DNA of 48,396 nucleotides from Candidatus Sumerlaeota bacterium. Its GTDB lineage: Bacteria; Sumerlaeota; Sumerlaeia; Sumerlaeales; Sumerlaeaceae. How positions within the stretch are numbered: position 1 is the stretch's first letter; each line of letters starts with the position of its first letter. Location: NCBI GenBank assembly GCA_017161655.1, contig JADFCV010000012.1:22118-70513 (forward strand), given 5' to 3'. Positions 8,648-17,126 of this stretch are shown here, piece after piece. The notes under the pieces were generated by a model. It had not been told where the DNA came from. It worked only from the letters and a program-made list of their open reading frames with translations, and did no database searches. The position numbers were made by a program, and so were the translations under genes.

Positions 8648-10792
8648 ATGACCTCCTTTTACGACCTTGTGCTCATTCTGGTCACCGTTTCCGTTGGAGG
8701 GCTGTTTGCACAGCGCTTTCGAATCCCTCTTCTCACGATCTATCTGGCAGCAGGAATTGTCCTGGGCCCAACAGGGCTTGGGTACCTGGTACCGCATGAA
8801 GTCTTTACTTCGCTCGGCTCGCTGGGGGTGAGCCTGTTCCTTTTTTCCATCGCGTTGAAACTCGATTTGCGAACGTTTCGATTCTTAGGTGTTCGTGCGC
8901 TCATCGCAGGACTAGGGCAGTTATTGCTGACCGGCGTTGCGGGGTGGGGCATCGGGATACTTTTCGGGCTTCGTGGCGCAGGGCTGTGGCTCGCCGTATG
9001 CGTTGTCGTTCTCTCGAGCACAGTGATTGTGCTTAAAATGCTAGCCGCGAAAAAAGAACTGGAATCCCTGCATGGTCAGCTCGCCGTTGCGATCCTTATT
9101 CTTCAGGACCTTGCAGTTGTGCTGGTGATGGTCTGGATCACTGCATTGGGGGGAGGAACGCTGAACAGTAGCATCGGACATAAACTGGCGCAACTCGCTC
9201 TCGGAGTTTTTGTGCTAGTCGGTGGCTATATGCTGGGGACCCTGGTAGTCCTGCGGCTGTTGCATCACACGGTGCGCAACGTCGAGCTTCAGTTGGTCGC
9301 AGTTTTGGCGCTTGCTGCTGGCTACGCCGCCGTAGCGTCAGCGTTGGGATTCAGCAAAGAACTCGGAGCTTTTATTGCCGGGCTTTCCGTGGCTGCTAGT
9401 CCCTACAAAGACAGTGTGAGTAGCCGCCTGGTCCCTTTGCGGGATTTTCTCCTGCTTTTCTTTTTTCTCGATCTCGGATCTCGGATCTCTTTGTCGGCAG
9501 TAAGCGACACAGCTCCCATAGCTGGGGCATTGAGCGTATTTGCGTTAGTAGGGAAACCTTTGATTGTGTTTGGGCTGCTTGTTGCGCTTCGATACTCGCT
9601 GCGCACCTCGTTTCTCACAGCGATCGCCCTGGGGCAAATCAGTGAATTCTCATTTCTACTTGCGGCCATTGCGGCGCAAGCTGGGCTCGCAGATGAACGA
9701 TTGCTGTCGGTTGTCGCAACGGTGGGGATGGTGACTTTTTTTGTATCGCCGCTGCTTTTGGAGAAGGGTGAGGCACTTTATGCCATTTGTGCCCCCTGGC
9801 TGGGGCGTGTTTTTGGCAAATCCGAAGTTGAGCAATTCTTATCACTTCCCCCTCGCACCGAGAGCTATGACGTGGTGTGCTTCGGGCTGGGCCGCTACGG
9901 AACCAGTCTTGTGCAGCGCTTACGCGATCGTGGGCGCCGTGTGCTAGGTGTGGATTTTGATCCAGCGGCTCTCAGGCGTGCACAAGCGGCTGGCATTTCG
10001 GTTCAGTATGGCGACGCAGATGACGAAGAGCTTTTTGAGCATCTGCCGCTGGACACGGCAAAATGGGTGGTGTGCACCGTGCAAAGTCTCGAGGTAGGGC
10101 TGGCTGTTTTGCGCGGGCTGCGCCGGCGAGAATGGACTGGTCATGTCGCGCTGGCGGCGGAGGATGAGGAGCAGGCGGCAGAGCTGGAGCGTGCAGGGGC
10201 ACACGTCGTTCTCCGCCCCTACGAGGATGGCGCTGAACTTGCAGCAGAAGCGATCACGGACGCTGCTGATTTGCGGTTGAGTCTGGCAGACTGGCCTGTC
10301 GCTTTTCGTGAGATCCGTGTGCGCGGCAATTCGCCTCACATTGCCAAGACGATCGCCGAACTCTCTCTCCGAACTGAGACAGGCGCGACCATTGTGGCTG
10401 TGAGTCGAGGCGGACGAGTGATCTTTGATCCTCCGCCCGATTTACAACTTTATCCCAACGATCGGTTGCTTCTTATGGGTCGCAGTGCAGAACTTGAGCG
10501 CGCGGAAGCGTTTTTTGATCTATGCCACGCTCCCGTGGGTGAGGACAGTCATTTCGAGATCGGACGGTTGGTGGTTGAGCCCCAAGCGGAAGCCGTGGGG
10601 CGGACCCTTGCCGAAAGCGAATTCCGTCGCCGCTACGGCGTGACGGTGGTAGGAATTGAGCGTGCTCATCAGCAAGTTGTGCTTCCTTCCCCTGGAGAAA
10701 AGATTCTTCCCGGCGATATTCTGGTGGTCATCGGCCTCAACGAAATGGTGAAACGTTTGGCTCAGATACCAGGTTTTCGGCGCGTAGAATGA
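8648..10792 (+). CDS. Kef/CPA2-type monovalent cation:proton antiporter with RCK domains
   Basis: A 714-residue antiporter-channel-like protein. Residues ~1-380 carry about twelve membrane helices of the Na/H exchanger (CPA2) fold, with LTIYLAAGIVLGPTGLGYL and ELGAFIAGLSVAASPY as family signatures. Residues ~403-515 are an RCK_N (TrkA-N) Rossmann domain: VVCFGLGRYGTSL (GxGxxG) followed by an acidic residue in VLGVDFDP, suggesting NAD(H) binding. Two RCK_C domains follow (~550-630 and ~635-710). GGAGGGG lies 4 bases before the ATG. It probably exchanges K+ or Na+ for protons under nucleotide control. No glutathione-gated ancillary subunit (KefF/G) gene is nearby, so I do not assign KefB or KefC. 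Confidence 0.88.
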   Translation: MTSFYDLVLILVTVSVGGLFAQRFRIPLLTIYLAAGIVLGPTGLGYLVPHEVFTSLGSLGVSLFLFSIALKLDLRTFRFLGVRALIAGLGQLLLTGVAGWGIGILFGLRGAGLWLAVCVVVLSSTVIVLKMLAAKKELESLHGQLAVAILILQDLAVVLVMVWITALGGGTLNSSIGHKLAQLALGVFVLVGGYMLGTLVVLRLLHHTVRNVELQLVAVLALAAGYAAVASALGFSKELGAFIAGLSVAASPYKDSVSSRLVPLRDFLLLFFFLDLGSRISLSAVSDTAPIAGALSVFALVGKPLIVFGLLVALRYSLRTSFLTAIALGQISEFSFLLAAIAAQAGLADERLLSVVATVGMVTFFVSPLLLEKGEALYAICAPWLGRVFGKSEVEQFLSLPPRTESYDVVCFGLGRYGTSLVQRLRDRGRRVLGVDFDPAALRRAQAAGISVQYGDADDEELFEHLPLDTAKWVVCTVQSLEVGLAVLRGLRRREWTGHVALAAEDEEQAAELERAGAHVVLRPYEDGAELAAEAITDAADLRLSLADWPVAFREIRVRGNSPHIAKTIAELSLRTETGATIVAVSRGGRVIFDPPPDLQLYPNDRLLLMGRSAELERAEAFFDLCHAPVGEDSHFEIGRLVVEPQAEAVGRTLAESEFRRRYGVTVVGIERAHQQVVLPSPGEKILPGDILVVIGLNEMVKRLAQIPGFRRVE

Positions 10793-10895
10793 ATGCCGGT
10801 ATGATTCTCTTCGTCCTCCCTTCGGTCGTAGAGCGGTTGCCTTGCAAAAAGCCTGGCCCAGTAAACGTGTGGTTAAGGCGAGAGGATGCTGGTCG

Positions 10896-11621
10896 TTAGC
10901 GATTGCGAGAAGGCAGACCCGGCTCCTGGGTGTCGGCAAGCTTTTGCGCGTGTTCGGTGACCCATCGCTCGAGAAGACTTGCGGACAGTTCTTCTAGACT
11001 TTGAACGACGACGTCAGCGAATGGCTCAAGCTTATCAGAGGGGAACGTGTTTGCTACGCCGATGGCCAAGCCACGCGCCGCGCGTGCAGCTTTGAGCCCA
11101 TTGATGGAATCTTCGATAATGGCACAGCGGTGCGAAGGAAGGCCTAGGCGCTCAGCTGCACAAAGAAAGATCTCAGGATCTGGTTTGCCGCGGTGAAAGT
11201 CTTCCCCGCTCACGATCATGGGGAAAAGCTCTTCAATCCCGACGCTGCGCAAGTTGAAAAGAATTTTCTCACGCGAGCCTGAGCTGGCGAGTGCATAGGG
11301 GATTGCGTGCTTCTGGAGATCCTCAATAAGCTCGCGAACGCCCGGGAATGGCCGCAGCGCTTCGCGCTGGGCGAGATCAAAGTAAAGCTGTTTCTTGCGA
11401 GCAGAAAAGCGTTCGAGATCGAGCTCCGCGCCATAGGTTTTTCGCATAGCCCGGATGATATCAGCATCCGTGAGGCCGCAATACTGCCAGTCGTCTTCTT
11501 CGCGTAGATTCACGCCTTGTTCGCGAATGGCCTCGCGATACGCAATGAGACTGATGTGCTCGCTATCCACGAGCACGCCATCGTTGTCGAAAATCACACC
11601 GATTTTCACAGGATCCGCCAT
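10896..11621 (-). CDS. HAD-superfamily phosphatase (phosphoglycolate phosphatase/beta-phosphoglucomutase-like)
   Basis: A 241-residue cytoplasmic HAD hydrolase of subfamily IA. Motif I is FDNDGVLVDSE (nucleophile Asp12, acid/base Asp14), motif II is ALASSGSR, the conserved lysine is in GEDFHRGKPDPEIFL, and motif IV is CAIIEDSINGLKAA. The cap is the helical kind used on small sugar phosphates; the substrate is not predictable. I chose the ATG at 11621, which overlaps the 3' end of rseP by 16 bases, so the two are probably translationally coupled. Longer in-frame starts would lie well inside rseP. Confidence 0.87.
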   Translation of the reverse strand: MADPVKIGVIFDNDGVLVDSEHISLIAYREAIREQGVNLREEDDWQYCGLTDADIIRAMRKTYGAELDLERFSARKKQLYFDLAQREALRPFPGVRELIEDLQKHAIPYALASSGSREKILFNLRSVGIEELFPMIVSGEDFHRGKPDPEIFLCAAERLGLPSHRCAIIEDSINGLKAARAARGLAIGVANTFPSDKLEPFADVVVQSLEELSASLLERWVTEHAQKLADTQEPGLPSRNR

Positions 11622-13192
11622 GAATTCATGATGATGTCGTTGAATGTGACTGCCACCGCAAGCGCGATGAGCAAGATGATAAACATCTGGTAGATGCGGG
11701 CCAGAAGCCACGCGGGAAGGGGGCGTCGGATGATGGCCTCGATGGTGGCAAAGAGGATGTGGCCGCCGTCAAACACGGGCAGCGGCAAAAGATTTGTGAC
11801 CGCGAGGATGATATTGAACATGGCGAAGAAATCAAAGAACCACTTCCACCCACGCTTTGCAGCATCATAGCCAAAGCGTGAGATCGCGACCGGTCCACCG
11901 ACGTTCTCCCGCACGGTTTGAAAGTTCGAACGCAAGATGTCGCCGACTGTGTAGACGTAGCCGGTGATAATGATCCATGTACGCGTCACCGCATGAACGA
12001 GAGCTTTGTGCGGTGGCAGTTGGAAATGCTTCGTAAGCGGCTGACTGAACACGATGCCAATCTGTCCGCGAGTGGGTTTTTCCGGATCTGGTCGCACCAT
12101 GACTTTGACGGTCACACGCTGCGTGGTTCCGTCTTTCGCTTGGCGTTCGACCGTGACGTCGATCTCTTTGTTCAAGGATTTGCGAATGTATTCCGTGGCC
12201 TGAAGGCGTGTGGATACGGGGATGCCATCGAGGGCCACGATGGTGTCGCCAGGTTGAAGGCCGGCTTTTTCGGCAGGGAGGTTGGGCAATACCATCCCAA
12301 TGAAAGGGGCCGAGCGAGGCTCGCAGGCCAGGGCGGGCCAATGGTAGCCGGCGGCCGCGATGGGGTGCACATCGAGTTCGCGCAGCTCTTCCCCGCGGGC
12401 AATTTTCACGGGGATCGTGTCCCGCACGCCGAGGGCTCGTTCGGCCACGTTAGCGGCTTCGGAAACCGTGCGAACACGACGTCCGTCCACGGCCACAAGG
12501 CGATCTTCATCAGGTGAAAAATTCGGGATGAGCCATGCGGTCACCAGCAACGATTGTGTGGTGCTTCCGCGTTCGACCACGAGCGGTACGGCTTTGGCTT
12601 TGTAAGAGCCTGCGTAGCGTGAGAACTCGCTCAAAAACTCGACATAGCTTTCGACAGGTTTCTCGCTTACTTGCAAAACGCGGTCGTTGTCGCGTAGCTC
12701 GACTTTTGCCGAAACTGCCGGATCTATCTTCTCAATAACGGGGGGGATTGGCGCGGGCGCCTTGTAACCGATAACAGCCATCAAAAAGAAGACAATCACG
12801 GCCGTGAGAAGGTTGTTGATACACCCTGCGCTGAAAATGAGGAGTTTCTGCCAGTACGGCTTTGTGCGAAGTGCACGCACCTCTTCGAGCACGGAGTCGC
12901 TCAGCGACGAAGTCGCTTTCTTGTGTTCTTCGCCTTCTTTTTCGCCCAGCATTGCTTCTACTTCCGGCGTCAGAACACCGCGAAGCTTTACGTACCCTCC
13001 GAAGGGGATGGCGCTCAGACAGTACTCCGTGTCGCCCCAGCGGCGCCGCCAGAGCTTACGGCCAAAGCCAATGCTGAAGGTTTCGACTCCGACCCCAAAA
13101 AGCTTAGCAAAGAAGAAGTGGCCGAACTCGTGGACAAAGATCGCCACCGAAAAAAGGAAGATGATTCCAAAAATCCCGCGTAAGAATTCCAT
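11606..13192 (-). CDS. rseP: Site-2 intramembrane zinc metalloprotease RseP
   Basis: A 528-residue membrane protease that cleaves transmembrane anti-sigma factors and signal peptides. Zinc motif HEFGH is at residues 21-25 in the first membrane helix, and the third ligand is in NLLPLPVFDGGHILF near residue 470. Two PDZ domains lie between: a degenerate one (~165-245) and a canonical one (~270-350, LPAEKAGLQPGDTIVALDG). The protein is longer than E. coli RseP (450) because of insertions near residues 70-95 and between the PDZ domains. I chose the ATG at 13192 (MEFLRGIF) because it places HEFGH at the usual distance from the N-terminus; a GTG at 13219 is also in frame. Confidence 0.9.
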   Translation of the reverse strand: MEFLRGIFGIIFLFSVAIFVHEFGHFFFAKLFGVGVETFSIGFGRKLWRRRWGDTEYCLSAIPFGGYVKLRGVLTPEVEAMLGEKEGEEHKKATSSLSDSVLEEVRALRTKPYWQKLLIFSAGCINNLLTAVIVFFLMAVIGYKAPAPIPPVIEKIDPAVSAKVELRDNDRVLQVSEKPVESYVEFLSEFSRYAGSYKAKAVPLVVERGSTTQSLLVTAWLIPNFSPDEDRLVAVDGRRVRTVSEAANVAERALGVRDTIPVKIARGEELRELDVHPIAAAGYHWPALACEPRSAPFIGMVLPNLPAEKAGLQPGDTIVALDGIPVSTRLQATEYIRKSLNKEIDVTVERQAKDGTTQRVTVKVMVRPDPEKPTRGQIGIVFSQPLTKHFQLPPHKALVHAVTRTWIIITGYVYTVGDILRSNFQTVRENVGGPVAISRFGYDAAKRGWKWFFDFFAMFNIILAVTNLLPLPVFDGGHILFATIEAIIRRPLPAWLLARIYQMFIILLIALAVAVTFNDIIMNSWRIL

Positions 13193-13283
13193 CGCCGATG
13201 AAATAGCCACAACACGCACGCCTTGTTCGCATGAAAATCTTGTGGCTCGTCAAGGAGCGCTTTTTGGGGCAAGTTCTTTAGCC

Positions 13284-13323
13284 GAAAAAGAACACGCGCT
13301 CCACCTCTTGAGGGCAGAGCGCG
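13284..13323 (-). terminator. Probable terminator after ilvC
   Basis: CGCGCTC (13317-13323 read on minus) pairs with GAGCGCG (13295-13301 read on minus), with an inner CCTC-AA-GAGG helix. It is followed on the minus strand by TGTTCTTTTTCGG. It lies about 43 bases beyond the ilvC stop and separates ilvC from rseP. Confidence 0.65.
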
Positions 13324-13365
13324 AAGATTTGATCCCGCTATTGCGATGCGAAAAAGGCGACGGTG

Positions 13366-14418
13366 CTACTTGCGTTTTGAAGCCTTTTTGGCCGCAGCCT
13401 TTGCTGCCACAGCTTTTGCTTCGCCTTTCTGGCCCAGCCAGCTCATCATCGAGCGTAGCTGTTCGCCAACCTTTTCGATCGGGTGCTCAAGTCCTTGTTT
13501 TTTCAGCGCGCGATAGACAGGGCGGCCCGCCTGATTCTCGAGGATCCATTCGCGCGCAAATTCGCCACGCTGAATCTCACCCAGAATCTTTCGCATCTCG
13601 GCAACGACGTTCTCGTTGATAATCCGTGGGCCACGCGTGAGGTCGCCGTACTCCGCCGTGTCGCTGATCGAATAGCGCATGTTCGAGATGCCTTTTTCGT
13701 AGATGAGATCCACAATGAGTTTCACTTCGTGGCAGCACTCGAAGTACGCTATTTCAGGTTGGTACCCCGCCTGGACAAGGGTCTCGAAGCCTTTCATAAT
13801 GAGCTGTGTCAGTCCACCACACAGCACAACTTGCTCGCCGAAGAGGTCGGTCTCGGTTTCTTCCTTGAAGGTGGTTTCGAGCACACCGGCGCGGGTGGCA
13901 CCAATCGCGCGCGCATGGGCGAGCGCAAGCTGCTTCGCTTTTCCACTTGCATCTTGATGAATGGCGATGAGGGCCGGCACGCCACCACCTTCGACGAATA
14001 CGCGCCGCACGAGATGACCGGGGCCTTTGGGCGCCACCATATACACGTCCACGTCGGGCGGGGGAACGATGGTCCCAAAGTGGATGTTGAAGCCATGCGA
14101 CCACACAAGCGCTTTACCGGGTTTGAGTCCCTGTTTGATCTCGGCTTGATAGACCGTGGGCTGTAATTCGTCCGGCAGCAAGATTTGAATGACGTCGGCT
14201 TTGGCCGCGGCGTCGGCCGCGCTCATCGGCTTAAAGCCGTGTGACTTGGCCAGCTCATAGTTCGGTGTGCCGGCGAGTTCGGCCACGAGCACTTCGACGC
14301 CGCTGTCGCGCATGTTCTGAGCCTGGGCATGGCCCTGGCTACCATAGCCGATAATCGCAACTTTCTTTCCGCGCAAGGGCTCCAGGCTGGCGTCCTTGTC
14401 GTAGTACATCTGCACCAT
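13366..14418 (-). CDS. ilvC: Ketol-acid reductoisomerase (class I)
   Basis: A 350-residue enzyme of branched-chain amino acid synthesis, converting acetolactate or acetohydroxybutyrate to the dihydroxy acids. The nucleotide-binding [17 protein letters not shown] is at residues ~24-40, followed by [29 protein letters not shown] (metal ligands Asp/Glu) and [20 protein letters not shown]. The cofactor-specificity loop after the second strand reads [20 protein letters not shown]: the Arg and Ser residues that contact the NADPH 2'-phosphate in typical enzymes are replaced and a Glu is present. A lysine/alanine-rich tail of about 20 residues is extra. Start: ATG at 14418; a TTG at 14424 is better spaced from AGGA and is an alternative. 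Other ilv genes are not in the window. Confidence 0.93.
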   Translation of the reverse strand: MVQMYYDKDASLEPLRGKKVAIIGYGSQGHAQAQNMRDSGVEVLVAELAGTPNYELAKSHGFKPMSAADAAAKADVIQILLPDELQPTVYQAEIKQGLKPGKALVWSHGFNIHFGTIVPPPDVDVYMVAPKGPGHLVRRVFVEGGGVPALIAIHQDASGKAKQLALAHARAIGATRAGVLETTFKEETETDLFGEQVVLCGGLTQLIMKGFETLVQAGYQPEIAYFECCHEVKLIVDLIYEKGISNMRYSISDTAEYGDLTRGPRIINENVVAEMRKILGEIQRGEFAREWILENQAGRPVYRALKKQGLEHPIEKVGEQLRSMMSWLGQKGEAKAVAAKAAAKKASKRK

Positions 14419-14568
14419 TTTCAATTCTGTCCTTTCCTAAAAATCGTTATTGAATCAACGTGAGAGCTCGTTAATCGCCGTGTCAAAGAATTTTGCGTCA
14501 CCGGGTCCCCCGAGAATGTTGAGTCGTCACTGGATTTGGAGTCGGTGAGTAAAGTGGCCGCGAAGGGA

Positions 14569-15999
14569 TCAGTCGCGCACCTGCTGCGCTATCCATTGCT
14601 CCTGCACCTTTTTTAGCGAAGTCCCATAGACTTTCTCGAATCCCTTCTCGAAGGTCTCATCACTATTGCTGGCAAGATACACTAGCCATTGGCGAAGCTT
14701 ATCCGCTCCATAGCGTTGTCTAAGGTAGGCCAGGAAGTATTTCGACAGGAGATAAGCCTGCTCAGCTTCGGCCTTCGAGCGGAAGTCGCGGAACGAGTCG
14801 CGCAGCGTTTCAAACGAGAGGTCGCCGTTGGCAAGCACGGCACGCATGCGTTTCTGTTCACGCTCATTCTGCGAAAACTGCGGCTCCATAAGCTGAGCGA
14901 GTCCTTCGTGGAACCAGGCTGGCAGAGATTGGCGGATGTTCATTGCCAGCAGGGCATGCGTGTACTCGTGGTAAAGAAGGTCGCGCACCTGGGCGGGCGT
15001 GTTCTGCATGTCCTCTGCTTTGAGGCGCATTTTCCCATCGTAGATGCCTGTCGCCCATCCCGGCAGAGCAGAAATGCGGTAAAAATCCTCCGCGCGGTAG
15101 ATCTTCACGTTCACGCTTCGCGTGGGGTGAAGACCAAGAGTCTCGGCGAGTGCGTCGTGTGCATCGTCGAGCATAGCCAGCACGTCCTGGATGCTCACGC
15201 CCTCGGAGTAAGGGACGAATTGCACCCGGAATCGTTTTCTTCGGTCAGTGATTTCACGCAAGAAGGGCTCAACTTTTGATTCCTTTTCAATCATGGAGAG
15301 GCGCGAATCGAGGTAATCGGCGTGCTCTTTGTCGATGCCCCGGGCAGCGGAGTAAAATTGCTTGGCCGTGTCGTAATCGTTCACATCGTAAGCGATGTCG
15401 CCGAGGTAGATCATGGCCACAGCATTTTTGGGGTTCAACGCGAGAGCCTGGCGAAAAGTGTCAGCAGCACTCTCCAAATTGTTGGCTTTGAGCAACTCGG
15501 CTCCCCACACTGTGAGAAGTCCTGCGTAATTCATCCGCACGCTCTGGCTGATGCTTTCGTCCTGGAGCTTGTCTATCCATTTGGCGGCTTGCTCAAAAAA
15601 CTGCTGAGCTTTGAGGAACTCGCGTGATTTCGAGTGTGCGACACCGAGGTTATTAAGTGTGGCCACGAGATTCCGTACCACAATTGCATTGTCCGGTTCG
15701 ATCGCCAGTGCACGCTCGTAAAACGCAATGGCTTCTTGCTCTTTGCCGTTTTGCTCGAGATCTAAGGCTTTTGAATTATAGGCGACAGCGAGATTGCGGC
15801 GAATGACCGGATCCTCAGGTTTGGCCTCGCGTGCCTGACTGAGGTACTCAATGGCACGGTCGTATTGCTTTTGTTCCAGGGCTTCGATGGCCTTGTTATT
15901 CTTCTGGATGGGTTCATACATCCGCATCGCCAGTGGCATTGAAGCCACAATGGCGGCGAGCAGGACGACGTAGAGGCCACGCAGCAACCACTTGCTCAT
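14569..15999 (-). CDS. Membrane-anchored TPR protein with MA-type (gluzincin) metallopeptidase domain
   Basis: A 476-residue protein. One N-terminal membrane helix (LLRGLYVVLLAAIVASMPLA) anchors it. Residues ~30-230 are tetratricopeptide repeats (for example YDRAIEYLSQAREAKPEDPVIRRNLAVAY is one full repeat). Residues ~265-440 form a peptidase MA-like domain with HEYTH at 344-348 and the distal glutamate in HEGLAQLM (364-371), the HExxH...E zinc signature of gluzincins. The active residues are intact, so proteolysis is plausible; the substrate is unknown. It stands alone on the minus strand between ilvC and the cyclophilin gene. Confidence 0.82.
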   Translation of the reverse strand: MSKWLLRGLYVVLLAAIVASMPLAMRMYEPIQKNNKAIEALEQKQYDRAIEYLSQAREAKPEDPVIRRNLAVAYNSKALDLEQNGKEQEAIAFYERALAIEPDNAIVVRNLVATLNNLGVAHSKSREFLKAQQFFEQAAKWIDKLQDESISQSVRMNYAGLLTVWGAELLKANNLESAADTFRQALALNPKNAVAMIYLGDIAYDVNDYDTAKQFYSAARGIDKEHADYLDSRLSMIEKESKVEPFLREITDRRKRFRVQFVPYSEGVSIQDVLAMLDDAHDALAETLGLHPTRSVNVKIYRAEDFYRISALPGWATGIYDGKMRLKAEDMQNTPAQVRDLLYHEYTHALLAMNIRQSLPAWFHEGLAQLMEPQFSQNEREQKRMRAVLANGDLSFETLRDSFRDFRSKAEAEQAYLLSKYFLAYLRQRYGADKLRQWLVYLASNSDETFEKGFEKVYGTSLKKVQEQWIAQQVRD

Positions 16000-16313
16000 G
16001 TCCGTTAAAACACAAGAGCACGCGCGTTTATTTCATCTCCAAATCGCTGATGGTGTGGTCGGATCTGTCCCTTGAAGAGCGCTCGTCTGAGCGTGTTGCC
16101 AGAGGAGGATGTGCAGGAATTCGACCTGGTTTCGTCGTCAGCAAATCCCGCGAGTACCGCTCCCGCCTTTGCTAAGGCGCTTTCAAAGAGGCCTCGAATG
16201 CGGGAACCACAATCTCACCGCCGCACCGCTTACACGGCCACGCAGGGGCACGATCACGAATGAGAGACAGGGGAGGGTTTGATATGCCCCCCACCTTGCC
16301 ACAGCGGATGTCT
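16000..16313. other. Intergenic stretch with a possible zinc-ribbon gene remnant on the minus strand
   Basis: No complete gene is convincing here. On the minus strand, a frame beginning inside the cyclophilin 3' end runs to a TAG near 16174 and encodes WPCKRCGGEIVVPAFEASL. That is the look of a small zinc ribbon (CxxCG then I-VP). The neighbouring minus frame then stays open to about 16009 (FESALAKAGAVLAGFADDE), so one indel would join them into a longer product. Neither part has a good start codon or ribosome site. The opposite plus frame (16072-16263) is also open but starts with TTG without a ribosome site. I treat it as a possible decayed gene only. Confidence 0.25.
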
Positions 16314-17126
16314 TTACTTTTCTTTTTCGGTTGGTGATGTCTCAGCTGTCTGGCGGCTGAGTGTGGGCGAGGTCTCCTCGCTTTCTTCCTCCAGCGCCTT
16401 CATTTCCTTCTCGATGGTGATGACCCGAATCCCATTCTGCTCCGCGAAAGTTGCGGTGGTCTGGTGGCGCGCGGGGACCTCGATGATATCAACGGTGTTT
16501 ACCACTGTGGGATCGAGTGGCTCGAGTGGGCGCCGTGTGGGCTTTCGCGAAATCTGCCGGACCACATCAAGCCCACCGATCACTTTGCCGAAGATCGTGA
16601 AGCGGCCAGAAAAATCCGGCAGAGGCACAAGCGTGATGAACCACCGACTGCCATTGGATTTGTCGCGCCCGCTATTGGCCATGGCGAGCATCCCCGCCGA
16701 ATCAAATTTTAAATCTGGCGAAATCTCCAAATCGAGTGTGTAGCCGGGACCACCATAGCCTTTGTTCGTGGGATCACCGCCGTCAATCTCCACATCTTTC
16801 ACGATGCGATAAATAATGGTATTATTGTAGATGGGTTTTGTCTGCGTCACCTGGGTGATGGGGTGGGTCCACTCCTTTTTCCCCGTAGCAAGGGCGACAA
16901 AGTTCTCAACGGTCTTGGGGGCTTTGTCGGGGAAAAGTTTGACAATGAAATCGCCGTCGGTCGTATGAAAAACGGCATAAGTCCCTTCGCTCAGTGTGAG
17001 CGGTTGAGTAACGGTTTCGTCTTCCAGGTTTCCCCACAAAAAGCTCAGCGGGGCTGTTGTTTCTGCGGCCTGCAAACTCGCCGCTAAGAGCATCGAAGCC
17101 AGCATTGCGGCAAATCGGTGCATCAT
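16314..17126 (-). CDS. Secreted cyclophilin-type peptidyl-prolyl cis-trans isomerase
   Basis: A 270-residue protein with a signal peptide (FAAMLASMLLAASLQAAE, cleaved about residue 20) and a cyclophilin domain (~50-220) that catalyses prolyl isomerisation, probably in the periplasm. Recognisable parts are GDFIVKLFPDKAPKTVENFVALA, YRIVKDVEIDGGDP (in place of the usual F-R-I-x-F-M-Q-GGDP), GMLAMANSGRDKSNGSRWFITLVP and FTIFGKVIGGLDVV. The usual first-shell Arg-Phe and Gln residues differ (YRI, EID), so activity may be reduced. A glutamate/lysine-rich tail follows. GGAGG lies 8 bases before the ATG at 17126. It has no operon partner. Confidence 0.88.
   Translation of the reverse strand: MMHRFAAMLASMLLAASLQAAETTAPLSFLWGNLEDETVTQPLTLSEGTYAVFHTTDGDFIVKLFPDKAPKTVENFVALATGKKEWTHPITQVTQTKPIYNNTIIYRIVKDVEIDGGDPTNKGYGGPGYTLDLEISPDLKFDSAGMLAMANSGRDKSNGSRWFITLVPLPDFSGRFTIFGKVIGGLDVVRQISRKPTRRPLEPLDPTVVNTVDIIEVPARHQTTATFAEQNGIRVITIEKEMKALEEESEETSPTLSRQTAETSPTEKEK

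Noticed and set aside
16072..16263. Plus-strand frame of 63 codons (TTG start)
   Set aside because: No ribosome site and a non-ATG start. The opposite strand has frames of equal quality, so coding is not supported.
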